DNA from: an uncultured Hyphomonadaceae bacterium | GTDB taxonomy: Bacteria > Pseudomonadota > Alphaproteobacteria > Caulobacterales > Hyphomonadaceae | Assembly (NCBI GenBank): GCA_938049795.1 | Contig: CALLCD010000020.1 | Location: forward strand, 1 to 19,038 | DNA length: 19,038 nt | Direction of reading: 5' to 3' | Shown here: positions 6,700 through 13,575 of the stretch, one piece after another | Numbering within the stretch: position 1 is the first letter of the stretch | Layout of the letters: each line of letters opens with the position of its first letter | Notes under the pieces: model-generated | What the model was told of the DNA's origin: nothing | The model's database searches: none | The model's input: the letters and a program-made list of their open reading frames with translations, nothing else | Position numbers and translations under genes: made by a program

Positions 6700-7311
6700 A
6701 TGTCACGTATTGGCAAACTCCCGATCCCTGTCCCCGGCGGAACAACTGTTTCGGTCAATGGGCAGACCATCGAGGCCAAAGGCTCCAAGGGCGCCTTGTC
6801 CATGACCCTGTCCGAGCTTGTGCAACCGAGCATGAGCGATGGCGAACTGGTCATCGACCCGCGCCCGGACCTGCGCGCTGCGGCTGAGCAGAAGATGAAG
6901 GACAATGACGCCAAGGGGCGCAAGAAAATGACCTTCGCCGAAGCGCTTGACGGTCTGACCCGCACCCAGTGGGGCACCGCGCGCGCCAATGCGGCCAATA
7001 TGGTCCACGGCGTCAGCGAAGGCTTCTCTAAGACGCTCGAACTTGTCGGCGTTGGGTATCGCGCCCAGATGCAAGGCAAAGACCTCAAACTGGCGCTGGG
7101 TTTCTCCCATGATGTCATTCACAAAGTGCCCGAGGGCATTACGATTACGGTGACAAAGCCGACCGAGGTGATTGTCACAGGCATCGACAAACAGGTTGTT
7201 GGTCAGGTCGCGGCCGAAATTCGCAAATACCGTCCGCCCGAGCCCTATAAGGGCAAAGGTGTGCGCTATCAGGGCGAGTTTGTCCGCCGTAAGGAAGGCA
7301 AGAAGAAGTAA
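6700..7311 (+). CDS. rplF: 50S ribosomal protein L6 with internal insertion
   Basis: L6 lies near the factor-binding site, next to the sarcin-ricin loop. Both halves are clear: MSRIGKLPIPVPGGTTVSVNGQ at the start, and the strongly conserved FSKTLELVGVGYRAQMQG plus GADKQ-like GIDKQVVGQVAAEIR and RPPEPYKGKGVRY in the second domain. The protein is 203 residues against about 177 in E. coli. The excess lies between the GELVIDPRPD strand and the WGTARA helix, roughly residues 56-83, an additional Lys- and charge-rich segment with a possible helix. AGGAG at 6686-6690 is the binding site. The reading frame is intact throughout, so this is an insertion and not damage. Confidence 0.97.
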   Translation: MSRIGKLPIPVPGGTTVSVNGQTIEAKGSKGALSMTLSELVQPSMSDGELVIDPRPDLRAAAEQKMKDNDAKGRKKMTFAEALDGLTRTQWGTARANAANMVHGVSEGFSKTLELVGVGYRAQMQGKDLKLALGFSHDVIHKVPEGITITVTKPTEVIVTGIDKQVVGQVAAEIRKYRPPEPYKGKGVRYQGEFVRRKEGKKK

Positions 7312-7314
7312 GTC

Positions 7315-7677
7315 ATGAAATCGACACGAGAAAAAATCCTTCGCCGCGCACAGCGCAACCGGACCCGGCTCAAAAAGCTGGCCAATGGCCGTCCGCGCCT
7401 GTCTGTTGCCCGCTCGCACAAGAATATCTCAGCCCAGATCATCGACGATGTGAAGGGGCTGACCCTGGCGTCCGCATCGACGCTGGAAGCTGACTTCCGC
7501 AAGAAGACGCCCAATGGCGGCGATGCTGCGGCAGCTGCTGCGATTGGCAAATTATTGGCCGAGCGGGCCACCAAGGCCGGTGTCGGGGACGTTGTCTTCG
7601 ACCGTGGCGGTTATATTTTTCATGGCCGGGTGAAAGCTCTGGCAGAGGCGGCCCGCGAGGGCGGCCTGAAGTTCTAG
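7315..7677 (+). CDS. rplR: 50S ribosomal protein L18
   Basis: L18 binds 5S rRNA in the central protuberance. The 120-residue product has the family pattern: a basic N-terminal tail (RRAQRNRTRLKKLANGRPRLSVARSHKNISAQIIDD) and the C-terminal GVGDVVFDRGGYIFHGRVKALAEAAREGGLKF. It starts three bases after rplF. The binding site is weak (only AAGAAG-like sequence close to the ATG), so it may depend on translation of rplF. Confidence 0.97.
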   Translation: MKSTREKILRRAQRNRTRLKKLANGRPRLSVARSHKNISAQIIDDVKGLTLASASTLEADFRKKTPNGGDAAAAAAIGKLLAERATKAGVGDVVFDRGGYIFHGRVKALAEAAREGGLKF

Positions 7678-7686
7678 GAGGCTGTC

Positions 7687-8310
7687 ATGGCAGAACAACA
7701 AGGACAAGGCGGCGGTGGACGTGATGGCGGTGGCCGTGGACGTGGACGCGGCCGGGGTCGCGACAATCGCCGTGACGAAGAGCAGAGCGAATTTGTAGAC
7801 AAGCTTGTCGGCATCAATCGCGTCGCCAAAACGGTCAAGGGCGGTAAGAATTTCGGCTTTGCTGCGCTCGTCGTCGTCGGTGACGGCAAAGGCCGCGCAG
7901 GCTTCGGCAAGGGCAAGGCCCGCGAAGTGCCCGAAGCGATCCGCAAGGCCACCGAGGAAGCCAAGCGCAACCTCGTGCGCATTCCCCTCCGCGAAGGCCG
8001 CACGCTCCATCATGATGGCCGTGGCCGCTGGGGCGCTGGTAAAGTCGTCCTCCGCGCAGCGCCTCCAGGAACAGGCGTGATTGCCGGTGGTCCAATGCGC
8101 GCCGTTATGGAAGTCATCGGCATTCAGGATGTCGTCGGCAAATCCATCGGCTCGTCCAACCCGTACAACATGGTCCGCGCAACGTTCGACGCGCTCAAAT
8201 CGCAGGCCAGCCCGCGTTCTGTGGCCTCCAAGCGTGGCCTCAAGGTTCAGGATGTCGTCGGCCGTCGTGATGATGGCGCATCCGAAGCCGGCATGGTCGA
8301 AACGGCTTAA
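7687..8310 (+). CDS. rpsE: 30S ribosomal protein S5 with RG-rich N-terminus
   Basis: S5 contributes to decoding accuracy and the mRNA entry helicase site. The core has KLVGINRVAKTVKGGKNFGFAALVVVGDGKGRAGFGKGKAREVPEAIRKA (double-stranded-RNA-binding-like fold) and GTGVIAGGPMRAVMEVIGI. The protein is 207 residues, about 40 more than E. coli: residues 1-32 form a Gly/Gln/Arg-rich leader with five RG dipeptides between 16 and 26, and the C-terminus has an acidic tail. Extended S5 ends are common in alphaproteobacteria; the RG repeat is unusually regular. GGAGG at 7677-7681 is five bases before ATG. Confidence 0.97.
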   Translation: MAEQQGQGGGGRDGGGRGRGRGRGRDNRRDEEQSEFVDKLVGINRVAKTVKGGKNFGFAALVVVGDGKGRAGFGKGKAREVPEAIRKATEEAKRNLVRIPLREGRTLHHDGRGRWGAGKVVLRAAPPGTGVIAGGPMRAVMEVIGIQDVVGKSIGSSNPYNMVRATFDALKSQASPRSVASKRGLKVQDVVGRRDDGASEAGMVETA

Positions 8311-8321
8311 GGGAGTTTATC

Positions 8322-8507
8322 ATGGCGAAGAAAACTGTCACTGTGCGCCAGACCGGAAGCCCGATCCGGCGCGAAGCCAGCCAGAGAGCGACCCTTGTCG
8401 GGCTCGGGCTGAACAAAATCGGTCGCACCCGCACACTTGAGGACACCCCGTCCGTGCGCGGTATGATCCGCAAAGTGGCCCACATGGTTGAGGTCGTCGA
8501 GGAATAG
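8322..8507 (+). CDS. rpmD: 50S ribosomal protein L30
   Basis: L30 is a small non-essential-in-some-species protein on 23S rRNA domain II. The 61-residue sequence contains the signature IRREASQRATLVGLGLNKIGRTRTLEDTPSVRGMIRKVAHMV; family length is about 60. GGGAG at 8311-8315 precedes the ATG by six bases. Standard position between rpsE and rplO. Confidence 0.97.
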   Translation: MAKKTVTVRQTGSPIRREASQRATLVGLGLNKIGRTRTLEDTPSVRGMIRKVAHMVEVVEE

Positions 8508-8556
8508 AGCTTGCGACCCTGATGGGTTGTCTGGACATGCTTTGGAAGTCAGAAAC

Positions 8557-9033
8557 ATGAAACTGAACGAATTATCTCCCGCCGCTGGATCGACCAGCAA
8601 TCGCAAGCGCGTTGGCCGCGGCGTCGGCTCGGGCACGGGCAAGACCGCAGGTCGCGGCGTCAAGGGTCAAAAGGCCCGCTCTGGCGTCGCGCTGAACGGC
8701 TTTGAAGGCGGCCAGATGCCGATCTATATGCGTCTGCCAAAGCGCGGCTTCAAAAAGCCGAACGCCAAAGCCTTCGCATGGCTCAATCTGCGCAAGCTCG
8801 GCGAAGCGCTCGAAGCGGGCAAGATTGACGCGAAAAACGTCACCGAGGACACTTTGGTCGCCGCCGGTGTGGTCCGCCGCGCCAAAGACGGTGTGCGTCT
8901 GCTTGCCAAGGGCGATGCGCCGAAAAACGTAAACATAACAGTCACTGGCGCGTCCAAAGCGGCGATCGAACAGATCGAAAAAGCAGGCGGCAAGGTCACT
9001 GTAACGGGAGTGAAGGCGGAAGCATCCGCATAA
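8557..9033 (+). CDS. rplO: 50S ribosomal protein L15
   Basis: L15 is a late assembly protein with a long, Gly-rich basic N-terminal extension that penetrates 23S rRNA. The ATG at 8557 is chosen because MKLNELSPAAGSTSNRKRVGRGVGSGTGKTAGRGVKGQKAR is the exact family start, with GGAAG at 8544-8548 eight bases away; the frame is open earlier but without similarity. The 158-residue product has GFEGGQMPIYMRLPKRGFKK and a C-terminal beta domain with TVTGASKAAIEQIEKAGG. It is followed by the structured gap before secY. Confidence 0.97.
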   Translation: MKLNELSPAAGSTSNRKRVGRGVGSGTGKTAGRGVKGQKARSGVALNGFEGGQMPIYMRLPKRGFKKPNAKAFAWLNLRKLGEALEAGKIDAKNVTEDTLVAAGVVRRAKDGVRLLAKGDAPKNVNITVTGASKAAIEQIEKAGGKVTVTGVKAEASA

Positions 9034-9042
9034 TTTTGCGGA
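9016..9042 (+). promoter_or_regulatory. Alternative hairpins around the rplO stop codon
   Basis: Three complementary segments sit in a row: GCGGA (9016-9020), TCCGCA (9025-9030) and TGCGGA (9037-9042). The middle one can pair with either neighbour (5 bp with a 4-base loop, or 6 bp with a 6-base loop), so the two stems exclude each other. The second stem contains the rplO stop. No long T run follows, so it is not a canonical terminator. A role in attenuation or mRNA processing is inference. Confidence 0.4.
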
Positions 9043-9074
9043 AAAATTCAGCTTACCCCCTTCACAAAACCCCT

Positions 9075-9098
9075 TTCGCCGCCGATCTTGGCGGCGAA
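9075..9098 (+). promoter_or_regulatory. Hairpin upstream of secY
   Basis: A perfect 9-bp inverted repeat, TTCGCCGCC and GGCGGCGAA, separated by the six bases GATCTT, lies ten bases upstream of the secY ribosome binding site (GGAGGA, 9108-9113). It is the strongest structure in the 87-base gap 9034-9120. No U tract follows. It could slow or protect transcripts, or set the lower level of secY relative to ribosomal genes; function is not shown by the sequence. Confidence 0.5.
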
Positions 9099-9120
9099 CC
9101 TATGTCTGGAGGATTCGCGC

Positions 9121-10479
9121 GTGGCATCAGCAGCCGAACAAATGGCTCGTAACATCAACTTCGAGACATTCTCGAAGGCCAAAGAGCTGCAAAAGCGCAT
9201 TCTCTTTACGCTGGGCATCCTGCTTCTCTACCGGCTCGGCACCTTCATTCCGGTTCCGGCGCTTGATCCGGTCGCCTATCGCCAGTTCTTCGAAGGGCAG
9301 GCGAGCGGAATCCTTGGCAATATGAACATGTTTTCCGGCGGCGCTGTCGAGCGGATGGGCATTTTCGCGCTCAATGTCATGCCCTATATCACCGCGTCCA
9401 TCATCATCCAGATGATGACCTCGGCCTCGCCAACGCTGTCTGCGCTTAAAAAAGAGGGCGAGACAGGGCGTCAGCAGATCAACCAGTACACCCGCTATCT
9501 CACCGTCGGCTTCGCGCTGATCCAATCCTTCGGCATCTCGGTCGGCCTGCAAGCGCTCAGCCTCGACAGCGTTCCGGACTGGTTCTTTATCCTCACATCG
9601 GTCGTCACCCTGACAGGCGGCACAATCTTCCTGATGTGGCTCGGCGAACAGGTCACCGCGCGCGGCATTGGCAACGGTATCTCGCTGATCATCTTCGCGG
9701 GCATCATCGCTGAAATGCCCAAAGCCATCGTCAATCTATTGAGCCAGGCCCAAGGCAACTCCACCAATGTCGTCTTCATCGTCGTCATCGCGGCGCTCGT
9801 TATCGCGCTTGTCTTGTTCATGGTCTTTATCGAGCGCTCCCAGCGTCGCCTTCAGATCCAGTACCCCAAACGCCAGCAGGGCAATCAGGTCATGCAGAGC
9901 CAGACCAATTTCCTGCCGCTCAAGCTCAACACATCCGGCGTCATCCCACCCATCTTCGCCTCGGCCATCCTGCTCATGCCCACCACGGCCATCGGATTTA
10001 GCGGCGGCGCAGCGACCTCGGGCGGCGCGACGACCGCATGGGGAAGCGTGCTCCAATGGCTCGCAATTAATCTCGGGCAAGGCTCGCCGGGCTTTATCAT
10101 TACCTATGGCGTGATGATCGCCTTCTTCACCTTCTTCTATACGTCGATCACGTTTAACCCTGAAGAAACGGCCGACAATCTGCGCAAGCATGGCGGCTTT
10201 ATCCCCGGCATTCGCCCCGGCAAGAACACGGCGGCCTATATCGACTATGTGCTGACCCGCCTAACCACCATCGGCGCGGTCTATCTCGTCTTTGTCTGCC
10301 TGTTGCCAGAAATCTTGCGGGTCTACTATCCCGAAATCCCGTTCTATATTGGCGGCATGTCGCTCCTGATTGTGGTCTCGGTCACGATGGACACAGTGGC
10401 GCAGATCCAATCCCATTTGATTGCCCACCAATACGAGGGTATGATCAAGAAATCGCGGCTTGGAGGGCGCAGGCGTTGA
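9121..10479 (+). CDS. secY: Protein translocase subunit SecY
   Basis: SecY is the channel subunit of the SecYEG translocon in the inner membrane. The GTG at 9121 is chosen because GGAGGA (9108-9113) is seven bases upstream, giving 452 residues; a TTG at 9088 lies inside the hairpin region and an ATG at 9142 lacks a good binding site. The sequence has about ten membrane segments, the conserved ALNVMPYITASIIIQ in TM2, GTIFLMWLGEQVTARGIGNGISLIIFAGI, the PLKLNTSGVIPPIFASAIL block and the cytoplasmic loop FNPEETADNLRKHGGFIPGIRPG. The C-terminus is basic (KKSRLGGRRR). The stop overlaps the adk start (TTGA). Confidence 0.97.
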   Translation: MASAAEQMARNINFETFSKAKELQKRILFTLGILLLYRLGTFIPVPALDPVAYRQFFEGQASGILGNMNMFSGGAVERMGIFALNVMPYITASIIIQMMTSASPTLSALKKEGETGRQQINQYTRYLTVGFALIQSFGISVGLQALSLDSVPDWFFILTSVVTLTGGTIFLMWLGEQVTARGIGNGISLIIFAGIIAEMPKAIVNLLSQAQGNSTNVVFIVVIAALVIALVLFMVFIERSQRRLQIQYPKRQQGNQVMQSQTNFLPLKLNTSGVIPPIFASAILLMPTTAIGFSGGAATSGGATTAWGSVLQWLAINLGQGSPGFIITYGVMIAFFTFFYTSITFNPEETADNLRKHGGFIPGIRPGKNTAAYIDYVLTRLTTIGAVYLVFVCLLPEILRVYYPEIPFYIGGMSLLIVVSVTMDTVAQIQSHLIAHQYEGMIKKSRLGGRRR

Positions 10480-11042
10480 ACTTAATACTCTTTGGACCGC
10501 CTGCGGCTGGCAAAGGCACGCAGGCCAAACGCCTTGTGTCCGAACGCGGCTTTATCCAACTCTCAACCGGCGACATGCTCCGCGCCGCCCGCACCTCTGG
10601 CAGCGAGCTTGGTGACCGCGTTGCAGGCATCATGGACGCAGGCACGCTCGTCTCCGACGAAATCGTGATCGAACTGATCGAAGAGCAGCTTGACCTGAAC
10701 AAAGACGCGCCCGGCTTCATCTTTGACGGTTTCCCACGCACGGTCGGTCAGGCCGAGGCGCTCGACACCTGCCTCAAAAACCGGGGCGGGGCCGTCGATC
10801 TCGTCATCCGGCTTGTCGTCGATGAAGAGAAATTGCTCGCCCGCATCACCAAACGCTTCGAGGAAGAGGGCCGCAAGGACGACAATCCTGAAAGCTTCGC
10901 CCACCGGCTCGACCAGTATAATGCAAACACCGCACCTTTGTTGCCAATTTACGCCGATCAGGGGAAATTGGTCGAAGTCGACGGCATGGGCGCAATCGAG
11001 GCTGTTTCCGCCGAAATCGACACCGCATTAAAAGAAGCCTGA
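10476..11042 (+). CDS. adk: Adenylate kinase, short form
   Basis: Adenylate kinase interconverts ATP plus AMP and two ADP in the cytosol. The start is TTG at 10476, overlapping the secY stop, with GGAGGG (10462-10467) eight bases upstream; the first codons give MNLILFGPPAAGKGTQ, the P-loop, exactly as in the family. No ATG is available. The 188 residues include LSTGDMLRAA (AMP site), DGFPRT at 84-89, and a short LID (ITKRFEEEGRKDDNPESFAHRL) instead of the long zinc- or hydrogen-bonded LID of 214-residue enzymes. Adenylate kinase after secY is a widespread bacterial arrangement. Last gene of the spc run. Confidence 0.97.
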   Translation: MNLILFGPPAAGKGTQAKRLVSERGFIQLSTGDMLRAARTSGSELGDRVAGIMDAGTLVSDEIVIELIEEQLDLNKDAPGFIFDGFPRTVGQAEALDTCLKNRGGAVDLVIRLVVDEEKLLARITKRFEEEGRKDDNPESFAHRLDQYNANTAPLLPIYADQGKLVEVDGMGAIEAVSAEIDTALKEA

Positions 11043-11060
11043 TAAACCGGAAGAAGACAG

Positions 11061-11088
11061 TTGACGCGGTGAAAAAGGGGGCTATAAC
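11061..11088 (+). promoter_or_regulatory. Predicted housekeeping promoter of the alpha operon
   Basis: TTGACG (11061-11066) and TATAAC (11083-11088) are separated by 16 bases. Read as TTGACGC, 13 bases, GCTATAAC, it also fits the Caulobacter housekeeping (sigma-73) consensus TTGaCgS-N10-14-GCtANAWC as I recall it. It lies 20 bases after adk and about 90 before rpsM, so transcripts would carry a leader of roughly 80-85 bases. Likely extra promoter for rpsM-rpsK-rpoA-rplQ. Confidence 0.7.
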
Positions 11089-11109
11089 GCCCTCTTCGCT
11101 AGAAGACTA

Positions 11110-11155
11110 GTGCCCGGTACGTGTGATGAAACCGTCATCCCTCGTTTACGGGCAC
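11110..11155 (+). promoter_or_regulatory. Nested hairpin in the rpsM leader
   Basis: Outer stem GTGCCCG (11110-11116) pairs with CGGGCAC (11149-11155); inside the 32-base loop, GATGA (11125-11129) pairs with TCATC (11135-11139) around five bases. The element ends 11 bases before the ribosome binding site of rpsM. In E. coli the alpha operon leader is an S4-binding pseudoknot; here the fold is different and rpsD is not in the operon. A ribosomal protein binding site or transcript-stabilising structure is inference. Confidence 0.45.
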
Positions 11156-11177
11156 GTTTGAGTTTTAGGAGATGAAT

Positions 11178-11546
11178 TTGGCCCGCATCGCAGGTGTCAA
11201 CATACCGACAAATAAACGCGTAGAGATTGCTCTGCGTTACATTCATGGAATTGGCCCCGCAAAGGCCCGTGAAATCACATCCAAAGTCGGCATCTCTGCC
11301 GAACGCCGGGTCGCTGATCTGACGGATGCTGAAGTGATCCAGATCCGCGAGACAATTGATTCCGAGCACACCGTTGAAGGGGATCTGCGGCGCGAAGTGT
11401 CGATGAACATCAAGCGTCTGATGGACCTTGGTTGTTATCGCGGCCTGCGTCACCGTCGCCGGCTTCCGGTTCGGGGTCAGCGCACGCACACCAATGCACG
11501 CACCCGCAAAGGGCCTGCCAAGGCCATTGCCGGCAAGAAGAAATAG
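11178..11546 (+). CDS. rpsM: 30S ribosomal protein S13
   Basis: S13 is in the 30S head, contacts P-site tRNA and forms intersubunit bridges. I place the start at TTG 11178, giving 122 residues beginning MARIAGVNIPTNKRVEIALRYIHGIG, the family N-terminus. AGGAG at 11167-11171 is six bases before this TTG, whereas the ATG at 11172 directly abuts the binding site and would add two residues foreign to the family. The conserved RGLRHRRRLPVRGQRTHTNARTRKGP and basic tail are present. First gene of the alpha operon. Confidence 0.95.
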   Translation: MARIAGVNIPTNKRVEIALRYIHGIGPAKAREITSKVGISAERRVADLTDAEVIQIRETIDSEHTVEGDLRREVSMNIKRLMDLGCYRGLRHRRRLPVRGQRTHTNARTRKGPAKAIAGKKK

Positions 11547-11555
11547 GAGGCGGTT

Positions 11556-11945
11556 ATGGCTCGCGATACGCAACGGGTTCGCCGCAGCGAACGTAAAAAT
11601 ATTTCCTCTGGCGTGGTTCACGTCAATGCCAGTTTCAACAATACGATGATCACCATCACCGACGCGCAAGGCAACACGATTTCGTGGCAGTCTGCTGGCG
11701 GCATGGGCTTCAAAGGCTCGCGCAAATCCACCCCTTATGCCGCACAAGTTGCCGCTGAGGACGCTGCGCGCAAGGCTCAGGAACATGGTCTCAAAACGGT
11801 TGAAGTCAACGTCCGTGGCCCGGGCTCGGGTCGGGAATCGGCTCTACGCGCCCTTCAGGCCGCAGGGCTCACCGTCACATCCATTCGTGACACAACCCCA
11901 ATTCCGCACAATGGATGCCGCCCGCCCAAGCGTCGGCGCGTCTAA
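11556..11945 (+). CDS. rpsK: 30S ribosomal protein S11
   Basis: S11 is in the 30S platform near the mRNA exit and the Shine-Dalgarno helix. The 129-residue product has the conserved GVVHVNASFNNTMITITDAQGN, SAGGMGFKGSRKSTPYAAQVAAEDAA, RGPGSGRESALRALQAAGL and IRDTTPIPHNGCRPPKRRRV, including the Asn-Gly site that is isomerised to isoaspartate in E. coli. AGGAGG at 11545-11550 is five bases before ATG. Confidence 0.98.
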   Translation: MARDTQRVRRSERKNISSGVVHVNASFNNTMITITDAQGNTISWQSAGGMGFKGSRKSTPYAAQVAAEDAARKAQEHGLKTVEVNVRGPGSGRESALRALQAAGLTVTSIRDTTPIPHNGCRPPKRRRV

Positions 11946-11979
11946 CCGATAGATCCAAGCTCCAGAGGGAGAAACGGCA

Positions 11980-13017
11980 ATGGCCGATACTGACGTCACT
12001 GTAAATGACCGGAACTGGAAAGAACTGATCCGGCCGAACCGGCCCGTCATTGATGGCGGAATTGACCCGACCCGCAAGGCGAAACTCGTTGTCGAGCCGC
12101 TAGAGCGCGGGTTCGGCACCACGCTGGGCAATGCGCTGCGCCGCATTCTCCTGTCTTCTTTGCAGGGCGCGGCGATCACCGGCGTTCAGATTGATGGCGT
12201 GGTCCACGAATTTTCCGCAATTCCGGGCGTCCGCGAGGATGTCACCACCATCGTTCTGAACCTCAAACGCATCGCGATTGATATGCAGTCCGACACCCCG
12301 AAACGTCTGGTCCTCAAGGCCAGCGGGTCCGGCGCGGTCAAAGCCAAACAGATCGAAACCTCGGGCGACGTCAAAATCCTCAATCCCGATCTCGTCATCT
12401 GTCACCTCGATGATGGTGCTGATCTGCGGATGGAGTTCACCGTCGCCACCGGCAAGGGCTATGTCCCCGCCGAGCAGAACCGGCCTGAAGACGCGCCAAT
12501 CGGCTTCGTGCCGGTCGATTCGATCTATAGCCCGATCCGCCGCGTTGGCTATTCGGTCGAAGACACCCGCGAGGGACAAGTGCTCGACTATGACAAGCTC
12601 ACCCTCGATGTTGAGACAGACGGCTCAATCTCGCCAGAAGATGCCGTCGCCTATGCCGCGCGGATTATGCAAGATCAGTTGCAGCTCTTCATCACATTCG
12701 ACGAGCCCGTCATCGAAGCGCCCGTCAGCGAAGAGCAGGATCTCGGCTTCAACCCCGTCTTGCTCAAAAAAGTGGACGAGCTGGAATTGTCTGTCCGCTC
12801 AGCAAATTGCCTCAAGAACGACAACATCGTCTACATTGGCGATTTGATCCAGAAATCCGAAGCCGAAATGCTGCGGACCCCGAATTTTGGCCGCAAATCC
12901 CTCAACGAGATCAAGGAAGTTCTCGCCGGGATGGGGCTGCACCTCGGTATGGAAGTGGCTGACTGGCCACCCGAAGACATTGAAGGCCTCGCCAAAAAGT
13001 ACGACGATCATCATTAG
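11980..13017 (+). CDS. rpoA: RNA polymerase alpha subunit
   Basis: Alpha dimerises to nucleate RNA polymerase assembly and contacts UP elements and activators. The 345-residue protein has the N-terminal assembly domain (VEPLERGFGTTLGNALRRILLSSL at 38-61, GVREDVTTIVLNLK), a linker at about 241-258, and the C-terminal domain from about 259 with RSANCLKND (273-281), which includes the arginine corresponding to DNA-contacting R265 of E. coli. A tail of about 15 residues ends in DDHH. Length is typical of alphaproteobacteria. AGGGAG at 11966-11971 precedes the ATG by eight bases. Confidence 0.98.
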   Translation: MADTDVTVNDRNWKELIRPNRPVIDGGIDPTRKAKLVVEPLERGFGTTLGNALRRILLSSLQGAAITGVQIDGVVHEFSAIPGVREDVTTIVLNLKRIAIDMQSDTPKRLVLKASGSGAVKAKQIETSGDVKILNPDLVICHLDDGADLRMEFTVATGKGYVPAEQNRPEDAPIGFVPVDSIYSPIRRVGYSVEDTREGQVLDYDKLTLDVETDGSISPEDAVAYAARIMQDQLQLFITFDEPVIEAPVSEEQDLGFNPVLLKKVDELELSVRSANCLKNDNIVYIGDLIQKSEAEMLRTPNFGRKSLNEIKEVLAGMGLHLGMEVADWPPEDIEGLAKKYDDHH

Positions 13018-13051
13018 AGAAAGCTGACACGGCTTTTCCAAGGAGAGTATT

Positions 13052-13471
13052 ATGCGCCACGGACTTGCGCACCGCAAATTGAACCGCACCGCGTCTCACC
13101 GCAAGGCGATGTTCGCCAATATGGCGGCATCCCTGATCATCCATGAGCAGATCGTCACGACTTTGCCCAAGGCCAAAGAGATGAAGCCGATCATGGACAA
13201 GCTGATCACGCTGTCGAAAAAAGGCACGCTGGCCGCCCGCCGTCAGGCCTTGGCCCAGATCCGCGACAAAGCGGCCGTCAACAAACTGTTCTCGGCCTTT
13301 GGCGAGCGCTATGCCAGCCGCAATGGCGGGTACACTCGCGTCCTCAAAGCCGGGTTCCGCTATGGCGACAATGCGCCGATGGCCGTGATCGAACTTGTTG
13401 ACCGCGATCCCGAAGCGCGCGGCGCACCAGACCGCGCACGCCTCGCCGCCGAAGAGGCTGCCGAAGCCTAG
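13052..13471 (+). CDS. rplQ: 50S ribosomal protein L17
   Basis: L17 is a large-subunit protein near the tunnel exit. The 139-residue sequence begins MRHGLAHRKLNRTASHRKAMFANMAASLIIHEQIVTTLPKAKEMKP, continues with the conserved YTRVLKAGFRYGDNAPMAVIELVDRD, and ends in an Ala/Glu-rich tail of about 20 residues, as in other alphaproteobacteria. AGGAGA at 13041-13046 precedes ATG by five bases. It closes the alpha operon: an intrinsic terminator follows 24 bases downstream. Confidence 0.98.
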   Translation: MRHGLAHRKLNRTASHRKAMFANMAASLIIHEQIVTTLPKAKEMKPIMDKLITLSKKGTLAARRQALAQIRDKAAVNKLFSAFGERYASRNGGYTRVLKAGFRYGDNAPMAVIELVDRDPEARGAPDRARLAAEEAAEA

Positions 13472-13495
13472 GCTGACCCAGATCACAGTAGACCC

Positions 13496-13535
13496 AAATT
13501 GCCCCTTGGAACCCGCTTCCAAGGGGCAATTTTTT
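13496..13535 (+). terminator. Rho-independent terminator after rplQ
   Basis: A perfect 16-bp inverted repeat (left arm 13496-13511, right arm 13517-13532) with loop CCCGC and a GC-rich centre (GCCCC / GGGGC) runs into TTTTT at 13531-13535. This is the clearest terminator in the window and marks the end of the ribosomal protein cluster. Confidence 0.93.
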
Positions 13536-13575
13536 AACCAAAATTAATGGTACACGGCTTGACAATTGCTGCTTT

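Noticed and set aside
7735..7770. Short DNA tandem repeat (GGCCGTGGACGTGGACGC-like) in rpsE
   Set aside because: It is the coding sequence for the RG dipeptides; units are degenerate and there is no sign of a separate repeat element.
9088..9120. TTG at 9088 as an upstream secY start
   Set aside because: It lies inside the 9-bp hairpin, has no ribosome binding site, and the added residues do not look like SecY; GTG 9121 has GGAGGA seven bases upstream.
11075..11096. Stem AAGGGGGC / GCCCTCTT with loop TATAAC as a terminator for adk
   Set aside because: No T run follows and the loop is the -10 hexamer of a well-matched promoter; the promoter explanation is better, although both could coexist.
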